Origin: JAOADN01 sp049323795
GTDB lineage: Bacteria; Pseudomonadota; Alphaproteobacteria; Rhodobacterales; Rhodobacteraceae
Assembly (NCBI GenBank): GCA_049323795.1
Contig: JBMOOH010000026.1
Span: 62,001 to 126,000, forward strand
Direction of reading: 5' to 3'
Length of the DNA: 64,000 nucleotides
Part shown: in pieces, positions 33,660 through 41,422 of the stretch
Position numbering within the stretch: the stretch's first letter is position 1
Layout of the letters: the number at the start of each line of letters is the position of its first letter
The notes under the pieces: generated by a model
Told to the model about the DNA's origin: nothing
What the model saw: the letters and a program-made list of their open reading frames with translations, nothing else
Databases searched by the model: none
Position numbers and translations under genes: made by a program

Positions 33660-34598
33660 TCACCCCTGCCGCGCCACGATCCCGATGCACGTCGCAAGCA
33701 ACTGCGCCGCCGTCAGCGCCCCCATCCCGTCCACGTCCCGCTCGGGCATGAACTCGACCATCCCGAACCCCGCGATCCGCGCCTTCACCGCCACCCCGGC
33801 CACCAGTTCCACCACCTGCCAGTAGCTCATGCCGCCTGCCGTCCGCCCGATCACCCCCGGCATCACCGCCGGATCGAGCGCATCGAGGTCGAGACACACG
33901 ACCACCTCCGCCCCCGCCGGGATCGCGTCGACCGCGCGCCCGATCCCCGCGCGCGCCACGTCGCGCGCCGTCACGAACGTCACCCCCCGCGCCAGCGCAT
34001 CCGCGCGGTCCGAGGGCCGCGCCGAGCCGATCCCGCGCGCGCCCACCGCCACCATCGCCCCCACATGCGCCATCTCCGACGCCCGCCGCTGGGTCGAGGA
34101 CAGTCCCAGCCGCTCCCCGTCCACCGCGTCCCGCCAGTCGATATGCGCGTCGATCTGGAGGATCGCGATCGTCCGCCCCTCGGCCGCATGGGCCTCGAGC
34201 ATCGGGATCTGCACGGAATCGTCCCCGCCGATCACGAAGGGCACCGCGCCGCGCCTCACCGCGTGGCCGACCGCCTCGCGGATGACCTTCCGGTTCGCCG
34301 CGAAATCTGCCTCCGAAACGCCCAGGTTCCCGGCATCCACGGCGACGCGCCCCTCCGGCAGCACCGGCCCGCCGAGATCGAAGTTCACATGCGCGAAGTT
34401 CCGGGCATAGGCCGCCGTCGCCGCCCGGATCGCATCCGGCCCAGCCGCGCAATAGGGCCCGACCGACAGGTAGGGCGTCGCCATCGGCACGCCGATCAGG
34501 GCGATGTCGGCACGGACCGCCGAAAGGTCGCTGCAGGCGGGAAGACCGAAGAAGGTCTCGACCGCGGCGGCGCCGAACATGGTTTCGAGTGTCGCCAT
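33660..34598 (-). CDS. Agmatinase/arginase (ureohydrolase) family protein
   Basis: A 312-residue ureohydrolase-fold enzyme that should hydrolyse a guanidino compound (agmatine, guanidinobutyrate or similar) to urea and an amine with two Mn ions. Ligand motifs are D150-A-H152-I-D154 and D237-L-D239 in CLDLDALDPAVMPGVIGRTAGGMSYW. The first motif reads G-G-D-D127-S rather than the usual G-G-D-H-S, so one canonical histidine ligand is aspartate here. The start MATLETMFGAAAVETFFG follows a good Shine-Dalgarno (GGGAGGGTGCAGGG). Exact substrate is not decidable from sequence. Confidence 0.8.
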   Translation of the reverse strand: MATLETMFGAAAVETFFGLPACSDLSAVRADIALIGVPMATPYLSVGPYCAAGPDAIRAATAAYARNFAHVNFDLGGPVLPEGRVAVDAGNLGVSEADFAANRKVIREAVGHAVRRGAVPFVIGGDDSVQIPMLEAHAAEGRTIAILQIDAHIDWRDAVDGERLGLSSTQRRASEMAHVGAMVAVGARGIGSARPSDRADALARGVTFVTARDVARAGIGRAVDAIPAGAEVVVCLDLDALDPAVMPGVIGRTAGGMSYWQVVELVAGVAVKARIAGFGMVEFMPERDVDGMGALTAAQLLATCIGIVARQG

Positions 34599-34895
34599 CC
34601 CTGCACCCTCCCTATTGGCATCGCCAGAATGGCAGAAGCTGCAGGGGATGCCAGCCCCGCCCCCCTGCGCCCCGACGACCCCGCGCGAGAGGCGCGGCGG
34701 GCGCAGATGCGGATCACGCTCGCCGGCGAACCGCATCGTCCAGTCATCGGGGCGCGCGAGCGCACCCTGCGGCCCCGTTCCGGCGTTCCGTTGCAGGACG
34801 TGTCACGACCAAAGGGCCGGAAGGCCCGGCGCTCCGTTGCGGGGCGGGGGCCATCGCCACGTCCCGACCGTCCGACCGGACCGGCGGCTTCACCA
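34599..34895. other. Non-coding stretch between the agmatinase-family gene and the acpP terminator
   Basis: About 300 bp with no convincing reading frame on either strand. The high GC creates long open frames in every frame, none with recognisable protein features. It must contain the promoter of the agmatinase-family gene, but I see no strong hexamers. Confidence 0.5.
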
Positions 34896-34925
34896 AAGAA
34901 AAACGGCGCCCGTCGCGGGGCGCCG
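34896..34925 (-). terminator. Rho-independent terminator of acpP
   Basis: On the minus strand CGGCGCC-CCGCGACG-GGCGCCG is followed directly by TTTTTCTTT, a classic intrinsic terminator 25 bp beyond the acpP stop. Confidence 0.85.
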
Positions 34926-34949
34926 CCGATCCTGCCGAGGCAATCCCTG

Positions 34950-35183
34950 TCAGGACGCTTCGGTGATGAACTTCACCGCATCGCCGAAGGTCTGGATGGT
35001 CTCGGCCGCGTCGTCCGGGATCTCGATCCCGAACTCTTCCTCGAAGGCCATGACCAGTTCGACCGTGTCGAGGCTGTCCGCGCCCAGATCGTCGATGAAC
35101 GACGCGTTCTCGGTCACCTTGTCCTGCTCGACGCCAAGGTGCTCGACGACGATCTTCCGCACCCGATCCGCGATGTCGCTCAT
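34950..35183 (-). CDS. acpP: Acyl carrier protein
   Basis: Small acidic carrier of growing acyl chains. The 77-residue protein starts MSDIADRVRKIVVEHLG and carries the phosphopantetheine serine S37 in DDLGADSLDTVELVM. Length and acidity are typical. The ATG follows GGAACGGAA-type spacing. It has its own promoter candidate (35315-35342) and its own terminator, allowing high monocistronic expression, as expected for this abundant protein. Confidence 0.98.
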   Translation of the reverse strand: MSDIADRVRKIVVEHLGVEQDKVTENASFIDDLGADSLDTVELVMAFEEEFGIEIPDDAAETIQTFGDAVKFITEAS

Positions 35184-35314
35184 TTCCGTTCCTCTTGTCA
35201 GGACGGGGTCGCCCCCGCCTCCCTGGTCGCTTGCCCGTCCGGGCGCTGTCCGGGCGGGGCCTTCAGCCGCGCCCGCGTCGGGCCTCCACAAGGCCTGCCC
35301 TGATTTCGACGCGC

Positions 35315-35342
35315 CCTATAACACAGTCTTGACCCATGACAA
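35315..35342 (-). promoter_or_regulatory. Sigma-70-type promoter of acpP
   Basis: On the minus strand TTGTCA, 16 bases, TATAGG, ending about 130 bp ahead of the acpP ATG and 40 bp beyond the fabG stop. Both hexamers are close to consensus, rare in this GC-rich window. Confidence 0.55.
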
Positions 35343-35383
35343 GGGCTTTCGCAACGCTTCCGTGGCGGCGTCCGGAACGCGGA

Positions 35384-36121
35384 TCAGAGCATCGCCATGC
35401 CCCCGTTGACGTGGAGAGTCGCGCCCGTGACATAGCCCGCCTCGGCGCTCGCGAGGTAGAGGACGGCCGCCCCGATCTCGTCCGCCGCGCCCATCCGGCC
35501 GGCCGGGACGGCGGTCAGAATGCGCGCCTTCTGGTCCGCGTTCAGCTTCTCCGTCATCGCGGTCGTGATGAACCCCGGCGCCACGCAGTTGACCGTGATC
35601 CCCCGGCTCGCCACCTCCGCCGCGAGCGACTTCGACATGCCGACCATCCCGGCCTTCGACGCGGCATAGTTGCCCTGTCCCGGATTGCCCGTCGCGCCGA
35701 CGACCGAGGAGATGTTCACGATCCGGCCCCAGCGGGCCTTCATCATTCCCCGGATCACCGCCCGGCAGAGCCGGAAGGTCGAGGTGAGGTTGACCGCGAT
35801 CACCTCGTCCCATTCCGCGTCCGACATCCGCATGAAGAGGTTGTCGCGCGTGATGCCCGCATTGTTCACAAGGATGTCGATGCCGCCCATCGCCTCCAGG
35901 GCGGTCTTCGGCAGCGCCTCGACCGAGGCCATGTCGGAGAGGTTCGCGGGGAACACATGCGCCCGCTCGCCGAGCTTTCCCGCCAGTTCCGCGAGCGGCC
36001 CCGTCCGCGTGCCCGACAGGCCAACCGTCGCCCCCGCCCCGTGCAGCGCCCCGGCGATCGCGCCGCCGATGCCCCCCGATGCGCCGGTGATGAGGGCGCG
36101 CTTGCCTGCAAGATCGAACAT
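35384..36121 (-). CDS. fabG: 3-oxoacyl-ACP reductase
   Basis: NADPH-dependent reduction of 3-oxoacyl-ACP. The 245-residue short-chain dehydrogenase has the Rossmann motif TGASGGIGG (12-20), NNAGITRDN (86-94), and the catalytic Ser138, Tyr152 and Lys156 in NYAASKAG. It lies downstream of fabD with a 92-bp gap containing a palindromic repeat that also acts as a likely fabD terminator. Confidence 0.96.
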   Translation of the reverse strand: MFDLAGKRALITGASGGIGGAIAGALHGAGATVGLSGTRTGPLAELAGKLGERAHVFPANLSDMASVEALPKTALEAMGGIDILVNNAGITRDNLFMRMSDAEWDEVIAVNLTSTFRLCRAVIRGMMKARWGRIVNISSVVGATGNPGQGNYAASKAGMVGMSKSLAAEVASRGITVNCVAPGFITTAMTEKLNADQKARILTAVPAGRMGAADEIGAAVLYLASAEAGYVTGATLHVNGGMAML

Positions 36122-36170
36122 GTCCCGCTCCGCTCCGGCGGGATCATGGTTCCCGCCCCTTCATCTTGGC

Positions 36171-36209
36171 GAAAATATCCCGGGGGTCCAAGGGGGCAGC
36201 GCCCCCTTG
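36171..36209. repeat. GC-rich palindromic repeat, copy between fabD and fabG
   Basis: The sequence AAATATCCCGGGGGTCC followed by the stem AAGGGGGC-AGC-GCCCCCTT. A second, clearly related copy lies inside the nnrE/nnrD coding region (45146-45185). Here it starts 4 bp beyond the fabD stop, and on the minus strand the stem is followed by GGATATTTT, so it likely serves as the fabD terminator. Similar elements are, from memory, scattered between genes in Rhodobacteraceae. Confidence 0.65.
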
Positions 36210-36213
36210 CCGC

Positions 36214-37143
36214 TCAACCCCTCGCCGACGCCACATCCTCGGGCGTGCCCACGGCCCTGGTCGCCGCTTCGGGCGCGATCCGCCGGATCATGCCCGACAG
36301 CGCCTTGCCCGCACCGACCTCCCAGAACTCGGTCACGCCCCGCCCCGCCATCCACAGGACCGACTCCCGCCAGCGGACCGCCCCCGTCACCTGTTCGACC
36401 AGAAGCCGCCGGATCGCCCCGGGCTCCGACACCGCCTCGGCGAGGACGTTCGCGACGACCGGCACCTTCGGCGCACGGATCGCCACATCCGCCAGCGCCG
36501 CCTTCATCGCATCGGCCGCGGGCTGCATCAGCGCGCAGTGGAAGGGCGCGCTCACCGGCAGAAGGATCGCGCGCTTCGCCCCCTTCGCCTTGGCGATCTC
36601 GACCGCCCGCTCGACCGCCGCCCTGTGGCCCGACACCACCACCTGCGCGGGGTCGTTGTCGTTCGCGGCCTGGCAGACCTCGCCCTGCGCCGCCTCGGAC
36701 GCGACCGCCGCGGCCGCGGCGAAATCCATCCCGAGAAGCGCGGCCATCGCGCCCATGCCGACCGGAACGGCCGCCTGCATCGCCTCGCCCCGAAGGCGCA
36801 GAAGCCGCGCCGTGTCGGCCAGCGACAGCGCACCCGCCGCACAGAGTGCCGAATACTCCCCCAGCGAATGACCCGCGACATAGGCCGCGCCCGTGACGGC
36901 GATCCCCTCCGCCGCCAGCGCCCGCATCGCGGCGATCGACGTCGCCATCAGGGCGGGCTGGGCATTCCGGGTCAGCGTCAGCGTCTCGGCGTCGCCCTCC
37001 CGGATCAGGCGGCTCAGCGCCTCGCCCAGCGCCTCGTCCACTTCCTGAAACACCGCCCGCGCGGCCGGATAGGCCTCGGCCAGGGCCATGCCCATGCCGA
37101 CGGCCTGCGCCCCCTGCCCCGGAAACACGAACGCCTTCGTCAT
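36214..37143 (-). CDS. fabD: Malonyl-CoA:ACP transacylase
   Basis: Loads malonate onto ACP for fatty acid synthesis. The 309-residue protein starts MTKAFVFPGQGAQAVGMG, has the nucleophile Ser93 in GHSLGEYSAL, and APFHCALMQPAADAM with the catalytic histidine. ATG 37143 was chosen from the family start; the frame is open upstream. The start of the plus-strand cytochrome b561 gene lies 148 bp away, divergent. That gap contains a short GC-rich CCCGGGATAC direct repeat (around 37184-37212). Confidence 0.96.
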   Translation of the reverse strand: MTKAFVFPGQGAQAVGMGMALAEAYPAARAVFQEVDEALGEALSRLIREGDAETLTLTRNAQPALMATSIAAMRALAAEGIAVTGAAYVAGHSLGEYSALCAAGALSLADTARLLRLRGEAMQAAVPVGMGAMAALLGMDFAAAAAVASEAAQGEVCQAANDNDPAQVVVSGHRAAVERAVEIAKAKGAKRAILLPVSAPFHCALMQPAADAMKAALADVAIRAPKVPVVANVLAEAVSEPGAIRRLLVEQVTGAVRWRESVLWMAGRGVTEFWEVGAGKALSGMIRRIAPEAATRAVGTPEDVASARG

Positions 37144-37290
37144 CGCCGACCCCCTCTCCCTTGCCGCCCGCCCAAGATGCCCGCCCGGGATACCCCCGGG
37201 ATACCCGCCCGGGGACCGGCGCGCAACGCCGGATGGTTCTCCGTCCCGCGCCGTCAATCAGGCGATGCTCGAACCTCGGCAAGGACACCG

Positions 37291-38031
37291 ATGCCCGCTG
37301 TGCGCCCCGCGACATCCCCGGCCTTCGGCTATGACCCTGTCACCCGGGTTATCCACTGGCTCGCCGCCGTCGTGATCCTGACGAATGCGGCGCTCGGGGT
37401 CTCGATGGTGCGGATCGAGCCGGTGGACGAAGCCACGGCGGCCTCGATCATCCGGCTCTTCACGATCCACAAGTCGCTCGGGCTTCTGAGCTTCGCCGTC
37501 GCGCTCGCCCGGATCGGCTGGGCGGTCACGGGCGCCCGCCGCCCCGGCCCCCTTCACCCCGAGCGGCGGATCGAGACCTTCGCCGCCGCGACCGTCCACT
37601 GGTCGCTCTACGGCGCGATGCTCGTCATGCCGCTCTCGGGCTGGCTCTATCACGCCGCAAGCCCGCCCTACGCCCCGATCCCCTGGCCCTTCGGCCAGGG
37701 CCTGCCGGGGATCGAAAGATCGCCGGACTTCGCCCTGGTTCTCCGGACCGTGCACCGGATGTCGTCCCGGGTCCTCTACGGCGCGGTGGCCCTCCACCTC
37801 GCGGGCGCGTTCAAGCACGCGATCGTCAACATGGATGCGACCATCGCGCGGATGACCTCGGGCCTCGGAGCCGAGGCCACGCGGGCCCGGACCCGCCTCC
37901 TCCCCGCCCTCGCCGCCCTCGTCCTCTGGGCCGCCACCGTCTTCGCCGCGGTGCAGACCGCCCCCGAACCGGAAGCCGACCCCTTCTCGGACATCGGCGC
38001 GGACACGCTCGGCGAGGCGCCCGCCCCCTGA
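37291..38031 (+). CDS. Cytochrome b561-type membrane protein
   Basis: A 246-residue diheme b-type cytochrome of the inner membrane. It has four hydrophobic segments with the heme histidines in TRVIHWLAAVVIL, FTIHKSLGLLSFAVALARI, TVHWSLYGAMLVMPLSGWLYH and LRTVHRMSSRVLYGAVALHLAGAFKHAIV. A fifth hydrophobic stretch (ALAALVLWAATVFAAV) precedes an acidic tail. Such proteins pass electrons across the membrane, donor unknown. ATG 37291 follows AAGGA. Divergent from fabD. Confidence 0.88.
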   Translation: MPAVRPATSPAFGYDPVTRVIHWLAAVVILTNAALGVSMVRIEPVDEATAASIIRLFTIHKSLGLLSFAVALARIGWAVTGARRPGPLHPERRIETFAAATVHWSLYGAMLVMPLSGWLYHAASPPYAPIPWPFGQGLPGIERSPDFALVLRTVHRMSSRVLYGAVALHLAGAFKHAIVNMDATIARMTSGLGAEATRARTRLLPALAALVLWAATVFAAVQTAPEPEADPFSDIGADTLGEAPAP

Positions 38032-38054
38032 CGTCCCGCCGCCATCAGCCGCGC

Positions 38055-38082
38055 TTGCAAACTCCGGGCGATCCTCTATAAG
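38055..38082 (+). promoter_or_regulatory. Promoter of the rpsF operon
   Basis: TTGCAA, 16 bases, TATAAG, about 105 bp ahead of the rpsF ATG. The best sigma-70-like promoter in this region, as expected for a ribosomal protein operon. Confidence 0.6.
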
Positions 38083-38130
38083 GCCGCATCCTTCCGCACC
38101 TTGATGCAACCGGCGAAGCCTCTCGTGGCG

Positions 38131-38155
38131 GACCGCGGAAGGGTTCGGTCCCGCC
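38131..38155 (+). promoter_or_regulatory. Leader hairpin ahead of rpsF (possible S6:S18 regulatory site)
   Basis: GGACCG and CGGTCC pair around a 10-nt loop, extended by flanking GGCG/CGCC, in the rpsF leader. Many bacteria regulate this operon by S6:S18 binding to a leader hairpin. The resemblance is positional and structural only. Confidence 0.35.
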
Positions 38156-38187
38156 TATGAAGCCGCCCGATACGGACAGGAGACGGC

Positions 38188-38646
38188 ATGGCTCTCTACG
38201 AGCATGTCCTGATTGCGCGTCAGGATCTGTCGAACGCGCAGGCCGAGGGCCTCATCGAGCATTTCGGCACGGTGCTTGCGGACAACGGCGGCAAGGTCGT
38301 CGCGTCCGAGTACTGGGGCGTCAAGACGATGGCCTACAAGATCAACAAGAACCGCAAGGGCCACTATGCCTTCATCCGCTCGGACGCGCCCTCGGCCGCC
38401 GTGCAGGAGATGGAGCGCCTGGCGCGGCTGCATGACGACGTCATGCGCGTGATGTCCATCCGGGTGGACGCCCACGACGAAGGCCCGTCGGTCCAGATGC
38501 AGAAGCGCGACGACCGCGACGGCCCCCGGAGCGATCGGGGGGGCGACCGTGACGGCCCGCGCGGCGACCGGGGCGACCGCCCCGACCGCGGGGACCGGGG
38601 CGGCGACCGGGGCGGCGAGCGCCGGTCCTTCGGCGACCGTCGTTGA
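38188..38646 (+). CDS. rpsF: 30S ribosomal protein S6
   Basis: A 152-residue S6: MALYEHVLIARQDLSNAQAEGLIEHFG, GVKTMAYKINKNRKGHYAFIRSDAP, then an unusually long C-terminal tail from residue 105 made almost only of Asp, Arg and Gly (DRGGDRDGPRGDRGDRPDRGD pattern). S6 binds the 16S platform with S18, encoded next. The ATG follows ACAGGAGA. The tail is low-complexity and probably disordered; alphaproteobacterial S6 proteins often carry such extensions. Confidence 0.97.
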   Translation: MALYEHVLIARQDLSNAQAEGLIEHFGTVLADNGGKVVASEYWGVKTMAYKINKNRKGHYAFIRSDAPSAAVQEMERLARLHDDVMRVMSIRVDAHDEGPSVQMQKRDDRDGPRSDRGGDRDGPRGDRGDRPDRGDRGGDRGGERRSFGDRR

Positions 38647-38675
38647 TGCGAAATCTGAGAAAAGGATCATAACCC

Positions 38676-38903
38676 ATGGCCACAAAACCATTCTTCCGCC
38701 GCCGCAAGGTCTGTCCCTTCTCGGGCGACAACGCGCCGAAGATCGACTACAAGGACGTCCGCCTGCTCCAGCGCTACATCTCCGAGCGCGGCAAGATCGT
38801 CCCAGCCCGTATCACCGCCGTCTCGGCCAAGAAGCAGCGCGAACTCGCCACCGCGATCAAGCGCGCCCGCTTCCTCGCCCTCCTGCCCTACGCCGTGAAG
38901 TGA
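38676..38903 (+). CDS. rpsR: 30S ribosomal protein S18
   Basis: A 75-residue S18: MATKPFFRRRKVCPFSGDNAPKIDYKDVRLLQRYISERGKIVPARIT (read in pieces), ending RARFLALLPYAVK. Partner of S6 on the 30S platform. Starts 29 bp after rpsF and is followed 12 bp later by rplI. Confidence 0.98.
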   Translation: MATKPFFRRRKVCPFSGDNAPKIDYKDVRLLQRYISERGKIVPARITAVSAKKQRELATAIKRARFLALLPYAVK

Positions 38904-38915
38904 GGAGCCTGACAG

Positions 38916-39485
38916 ATGCAAGTCATCCTGCTTGAACGCGTGGCCAAGCTCGGCCAGATGGGCGAGGTGGTGAAGGTCAAGGACGGCTACGCCCGCAACT
39001 TCCTTCTGCCGCAGGGCAAGGCGCTCCGTGCGTCGGACGCCAACGTGAAGGCATTCGAGACCCGCAAGGCCCAGCTCGAGGCGCAGAACCTCGAAACGAA
39101 GACGGAAGCCGAGAAGGTCGCGGCGTCCCTCGACGGACAGATCTACGTGATCATCCGCTCCGCCTCGGACACCGGCGCCCTCTACGGCTCGGTCTCGGCC
39201 CGCGACGCCGCCGAGGCGGCAACCGCCGGCGGCGTCACCGTGAGCCGCAACCAGGTGGTTCTCGACCGGCCGATCAAGGAACTGGGGCTCCACAGCGTCA
39301 CCGTCGTGCTGCACCCGGAAGTCAGCGTGAAGATCAGGCTGAACGTCGCCCGGTCGGCCGAAGAGGCCGCGCTTCAGGCCTCCGGCAAGTCGATCCAGGA
39401 ACTGGCGGCGCAAGCCGAGGCTGCGGCCGACTTCGAGATCGCCGAGCTCTTCGACGACGTGGGCGCCGCTGCCACCGAGGAGTGA
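38916..39485 (+). CDS. rplI: 50S ribosomal protein L9
   Basis: A 189-residue L9 with the N-terminal rRNA-binding domain (MQVILLERVAKLGQMGEVVKVKDGYARNFLLPQGKALRA, in pieces), a connecting helix rich in Glu/Lys, and the C-terminal domain (ALYGSVSARDAAEA, GLHSVTVVLHPEVSVKIRLNV). The last 35 residues are an acidic extension (AEAAADFEIAELFDD). It closes the rpsF-rpsR-rplI operon. Confidence 0.97.
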   Translation: MQVILLERVAKLGQMGEVVKVKDGYARNFLLPQGKALRASDANVKAFETRKAQLEAQNLETKTEAEKVAASLDGQIYVIIRSASDTGALYGSVSARDAAEAATAGGVTVSRNQVVLDRPIKELGLHSVTVVLHPEVSVKIRLNVARSAEEAALQASGKSIQELAAQAEAAADFEIAELFDDVGAAATEE

Positions 39486-39518
39486 TCCCGGGGCGCCGCG
39501 GGGCGATTGCAAGGAACG

Positions 39519-39550
39519 GATCGCGCCGGGGAGGCCTGGCGCGGTCTTGC
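39519..39550 (+). terminator. Terminator of the rpsF operon
   Basis: GATCGCGCC and GGCGCGGTC pair (one G-U) around a 10-nt loop, followed by TTGCTTTG, about 33 bp beyond the rplI stop. Confidence 0.6.
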
Positions 39551-39629
39551 TTTGCCGCGCAGCATCAGGGTAGACGTATTCGACACCGCTAACAGCGTGT
39601 AGAGTACAATGTGCATTCCCCATACCGCG

Positions 39630-39899
39630 CGAATGCAGGGTGCATACACTGCCGCAGGGGGTGTCCTCATCCGGATCCCCCCGCGCCCCAATGCCTTCGC
39701 GGTCCACAGGCTCATCGTGGCGGACCGCCGCCCCGGCCCCGACCGGCCGAAGGCCCGGAAGGATCTGGCTCGGGCCGCAGTCCTGATCTGCGTGCCGGCC
39801 GGGGACCATCCGGACGAACTGCGCGAGGCCTGCGGGAACGCGCTCGCCCGCGGCCCGAAGTGGCGCGACCACATCGGGGCGCGGGCCCCGGGCGCATGA
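39630..39899 (+). pseudogene. Remnant of a GSU2403-type nucleotidyltransferase-fold gene
   Basis: The frame reads PNAFAVHRLIVADRRPGPDRPKARKDLARAAVLICV, then DELREACGNALARGPKWRDHI and a stop. This resembles, from memory, the C-terminal third of GSU2403-family nucleotidyltransferase-fold proteins (VHKLIV...KARKDL-QA...RGPKWR). The N-terminal catalytic part is missing; upstream sequence (from 39540) is rplI trailer and non-coding. An ATG at 39609 exists but without a ribosome site. The fragment fills most of the 521-bp gap between rplI and the permease gene. Confidence 0.55.
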
Positions 39900-40006
39900 C
39901 CGAGGCGTGGACGCTGGCCTCCGACTGCGCCCGCGTCACCCCAAAACGGCATTGCCTGCCGCAATCCTGCCAGTTGCCCCAGACCCTCCCGTCTAGTCTC
40001 GCGGCC

Positions 40007-41020
40007 ATGGCGCGCTCTCCCCAGCTTCTCGGAATCCTCTCCCTCGTTGCGGGCATCGCGATCTTTTCGGTGCAGGACCTGATCCTGAAGCTGATGTCGG
40101 GCACCTACCCCCTGCACGAGGCGATGGTGCTTCGCAGCGTGACGGCCATTCCGTTCATGCTGGCGATCACGCGCGGGATCGACGGCACGCTCGCCACGCT
40201 GACAACGCCCGGCTGGCCGGGCATGCTGGCCCGGGGCTTGCTGAACTTCCTCGCCTACACCGCCTACTACCTTGCGCTCGCCGCCCTGCCGATGGCGACG
40301 ACCGTGGCGCTCTATTTCACCGCGCCCCTCATCATCGTCATCCTCTCGGTCCTCGTCCTGCACGAAGCCGTCTCGTGGAACCGCTGGCTCGCCGTCGCCC
40401 TCGGCTTCGCCGGCGTCATCGTCATGGTGCGACCGGGCGGAAGCCTGTTCGACTGGGCGGCGCTTCTGCCGATCTTCTGCGGCGGCGCCTATGCGCTGTC
40501 GATGATCCTCGCCCGAACGATGGGCACGCGGGAAAGCGCCGCCGCGATGGCCTTCTGGGGCAACCTCGCCTTCCTCGCCTGCGCCGCGATCCTGTCGCTC
40601 GTGTTCGGCTCGGGCCGCTTTGCCGAGGCGGGAATTCATCCCTCGCTCGGGTTCCTGACCCGCGGCTGGGTCATGCCGACACCGAAGGACGCGCTCCTCA
40701 TGTCGGCCTGCGGGGCCATCGCCGCGATCGGCCTGACGCTTCTGACGCAGGCCTACCGGATCGGCCGCTCCTCGGTCGTCGCGCCCTTCGAATTCACCTT
40801 CGCCTTCTGGGGGGTCCTCTGGGGCTGGCTGTTCTGGGGCGACCTGCCGGATGCGCTCGGCTGGGCCGGCATAGCCGTCATCATCGCGGCGGGCGTCTAC
40901 GTCCTGCGCACGGAAGGGGTCGCCGGCACGCCCGACGACACGGCGCGGCCTGCCGCGGGCAGGCCCCGGCCCACCCTGATCCGCAGGCCGGCAGGAACCG
41001 CACCCCACCCGCCTCGTTGA
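40007..41020 (+). CDS. EamA/DMT-family transporter
   Basis: A 337-residue inner-membrane permease with about ten hydrophobic segments in two EamA repeats: LLGILSLVAGIAIFSVQDLILK...VALGFAGVIVMVRPGG and AALLPIFCGGAYALSMILAR...WAGIAVIIAAGVYVLRTE. Conserved spots are HEAMVLRS in repeat one and FEFTFAFWGVLWGWLFWGD in repeat two. It exports or imports a small metabolite; the substrate cannot be told. ATG 40007 precedes the first membrane segment. The C-terminal 40 residues are a Pro/Arg-rich cytosolic tail. Confidence 0.88.
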   Translation: MARSPQLLGILSLVAGIAIFSVQDLILKLMSGTYPLHEAMVLRSVTAIPFMLAITRGIDGTLATLTTPGWPGMLARGLLNFLAYTAYYLALAALPMATTVALYFTAPLIIVILSVLVLHEAVSWNRWLAVALGFAGVIVMVRPGGSLFDWAALLPIFCGGAYALSMILARTMGTRESAAAMAFWGNLAFLACAAILSLVFGSGRFAEAGIHPSLGFLTRGWVMPTPKDALLMSACGAIAAIGLTLLTQAYRIGRSSVVAPFEFTFAFWGVLWGWLFWGDLPDALGWAGIAVIIAAGVYVLRTEGVAGTPDDTARPAAGRPRPTLIRRPAGTAPHPPR

Positions 41021-41228
41021 TCCCTGCGGCGCGACCTGACGCGGCAGACGCGAACGAGGCCCGCCATGCCCCCCGCCCCGCCCCTCGCCATGCCCCCCCT
41101 GCCCGGCATTCGGCCAGTTGGACCGGGTCCCCGGTCGGCTCCACGAGGACGTCGTTCACGACCGCGTGCTCTCGGTCGCGGGCGGGGGTCCTCGTCCTTT
41201 CGCTGCTCTCTTGCTGGCAGCCGCCAGC

Positions 41229-41362
41229 ATCGCCGACTTCGCCGCCACCTGCGGCTCGCTCGGCGGGGCGATCGGCTTCCTGCCCTGGATCTGGCTCACC
41301 GGGGTGATCGTCCGCGTCGGCGCGGAACCGAACTTCTGGAGGAAGAGACCAAAAGCCGCTGA
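41229..41362 (+). pseudogene. Decayed 3' end of a YihY/BrkB-family gene
   Basis: One frame reads FAATCGSLGGAIGFLPWIWLTGVIVRVGAEPNFW (41238-41339), a close match to the last membrane segment of YihY/BrkB proteins (GSLGAVIGF-TWIW---IV-L-GAELN). The typical hydrophilic end (ELLEEETKSR-stop, 41333-41362) continues in a different frame, so a frameshift is present. Nothing of the N-terminal 230 residues can be found upstream, where 41021-41228 has no coding signal. Confidence 0.6.
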
Positions 41363-41365
41363 TCG

Positions 41366-41395
41366 AAAACGAAAAAGGCGGTCCCTAGCCCGCCT
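41366..41395 (-). terminator. Rho-independent terminator of tig
   Basis: On the minus strand AGGCGG-GCTAGGGA-CCGCCT runs into TTTTCGTTTTC, 28 bp beyond the trigger factor stop. Confidence 0.8.
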
Positions 41396-41422
41396 CTTGG
41401 AACGCGGGATCCCCGCCGCCGC

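Noticed and set aside
38500..38640. Repeat array or CRISPR-like tract at the end of rpsF
   Set aside because: The GGCGACCGG-type repetition is the codon pattern of the Asp-Arg-Gly-rich S6 tail, without spacers.
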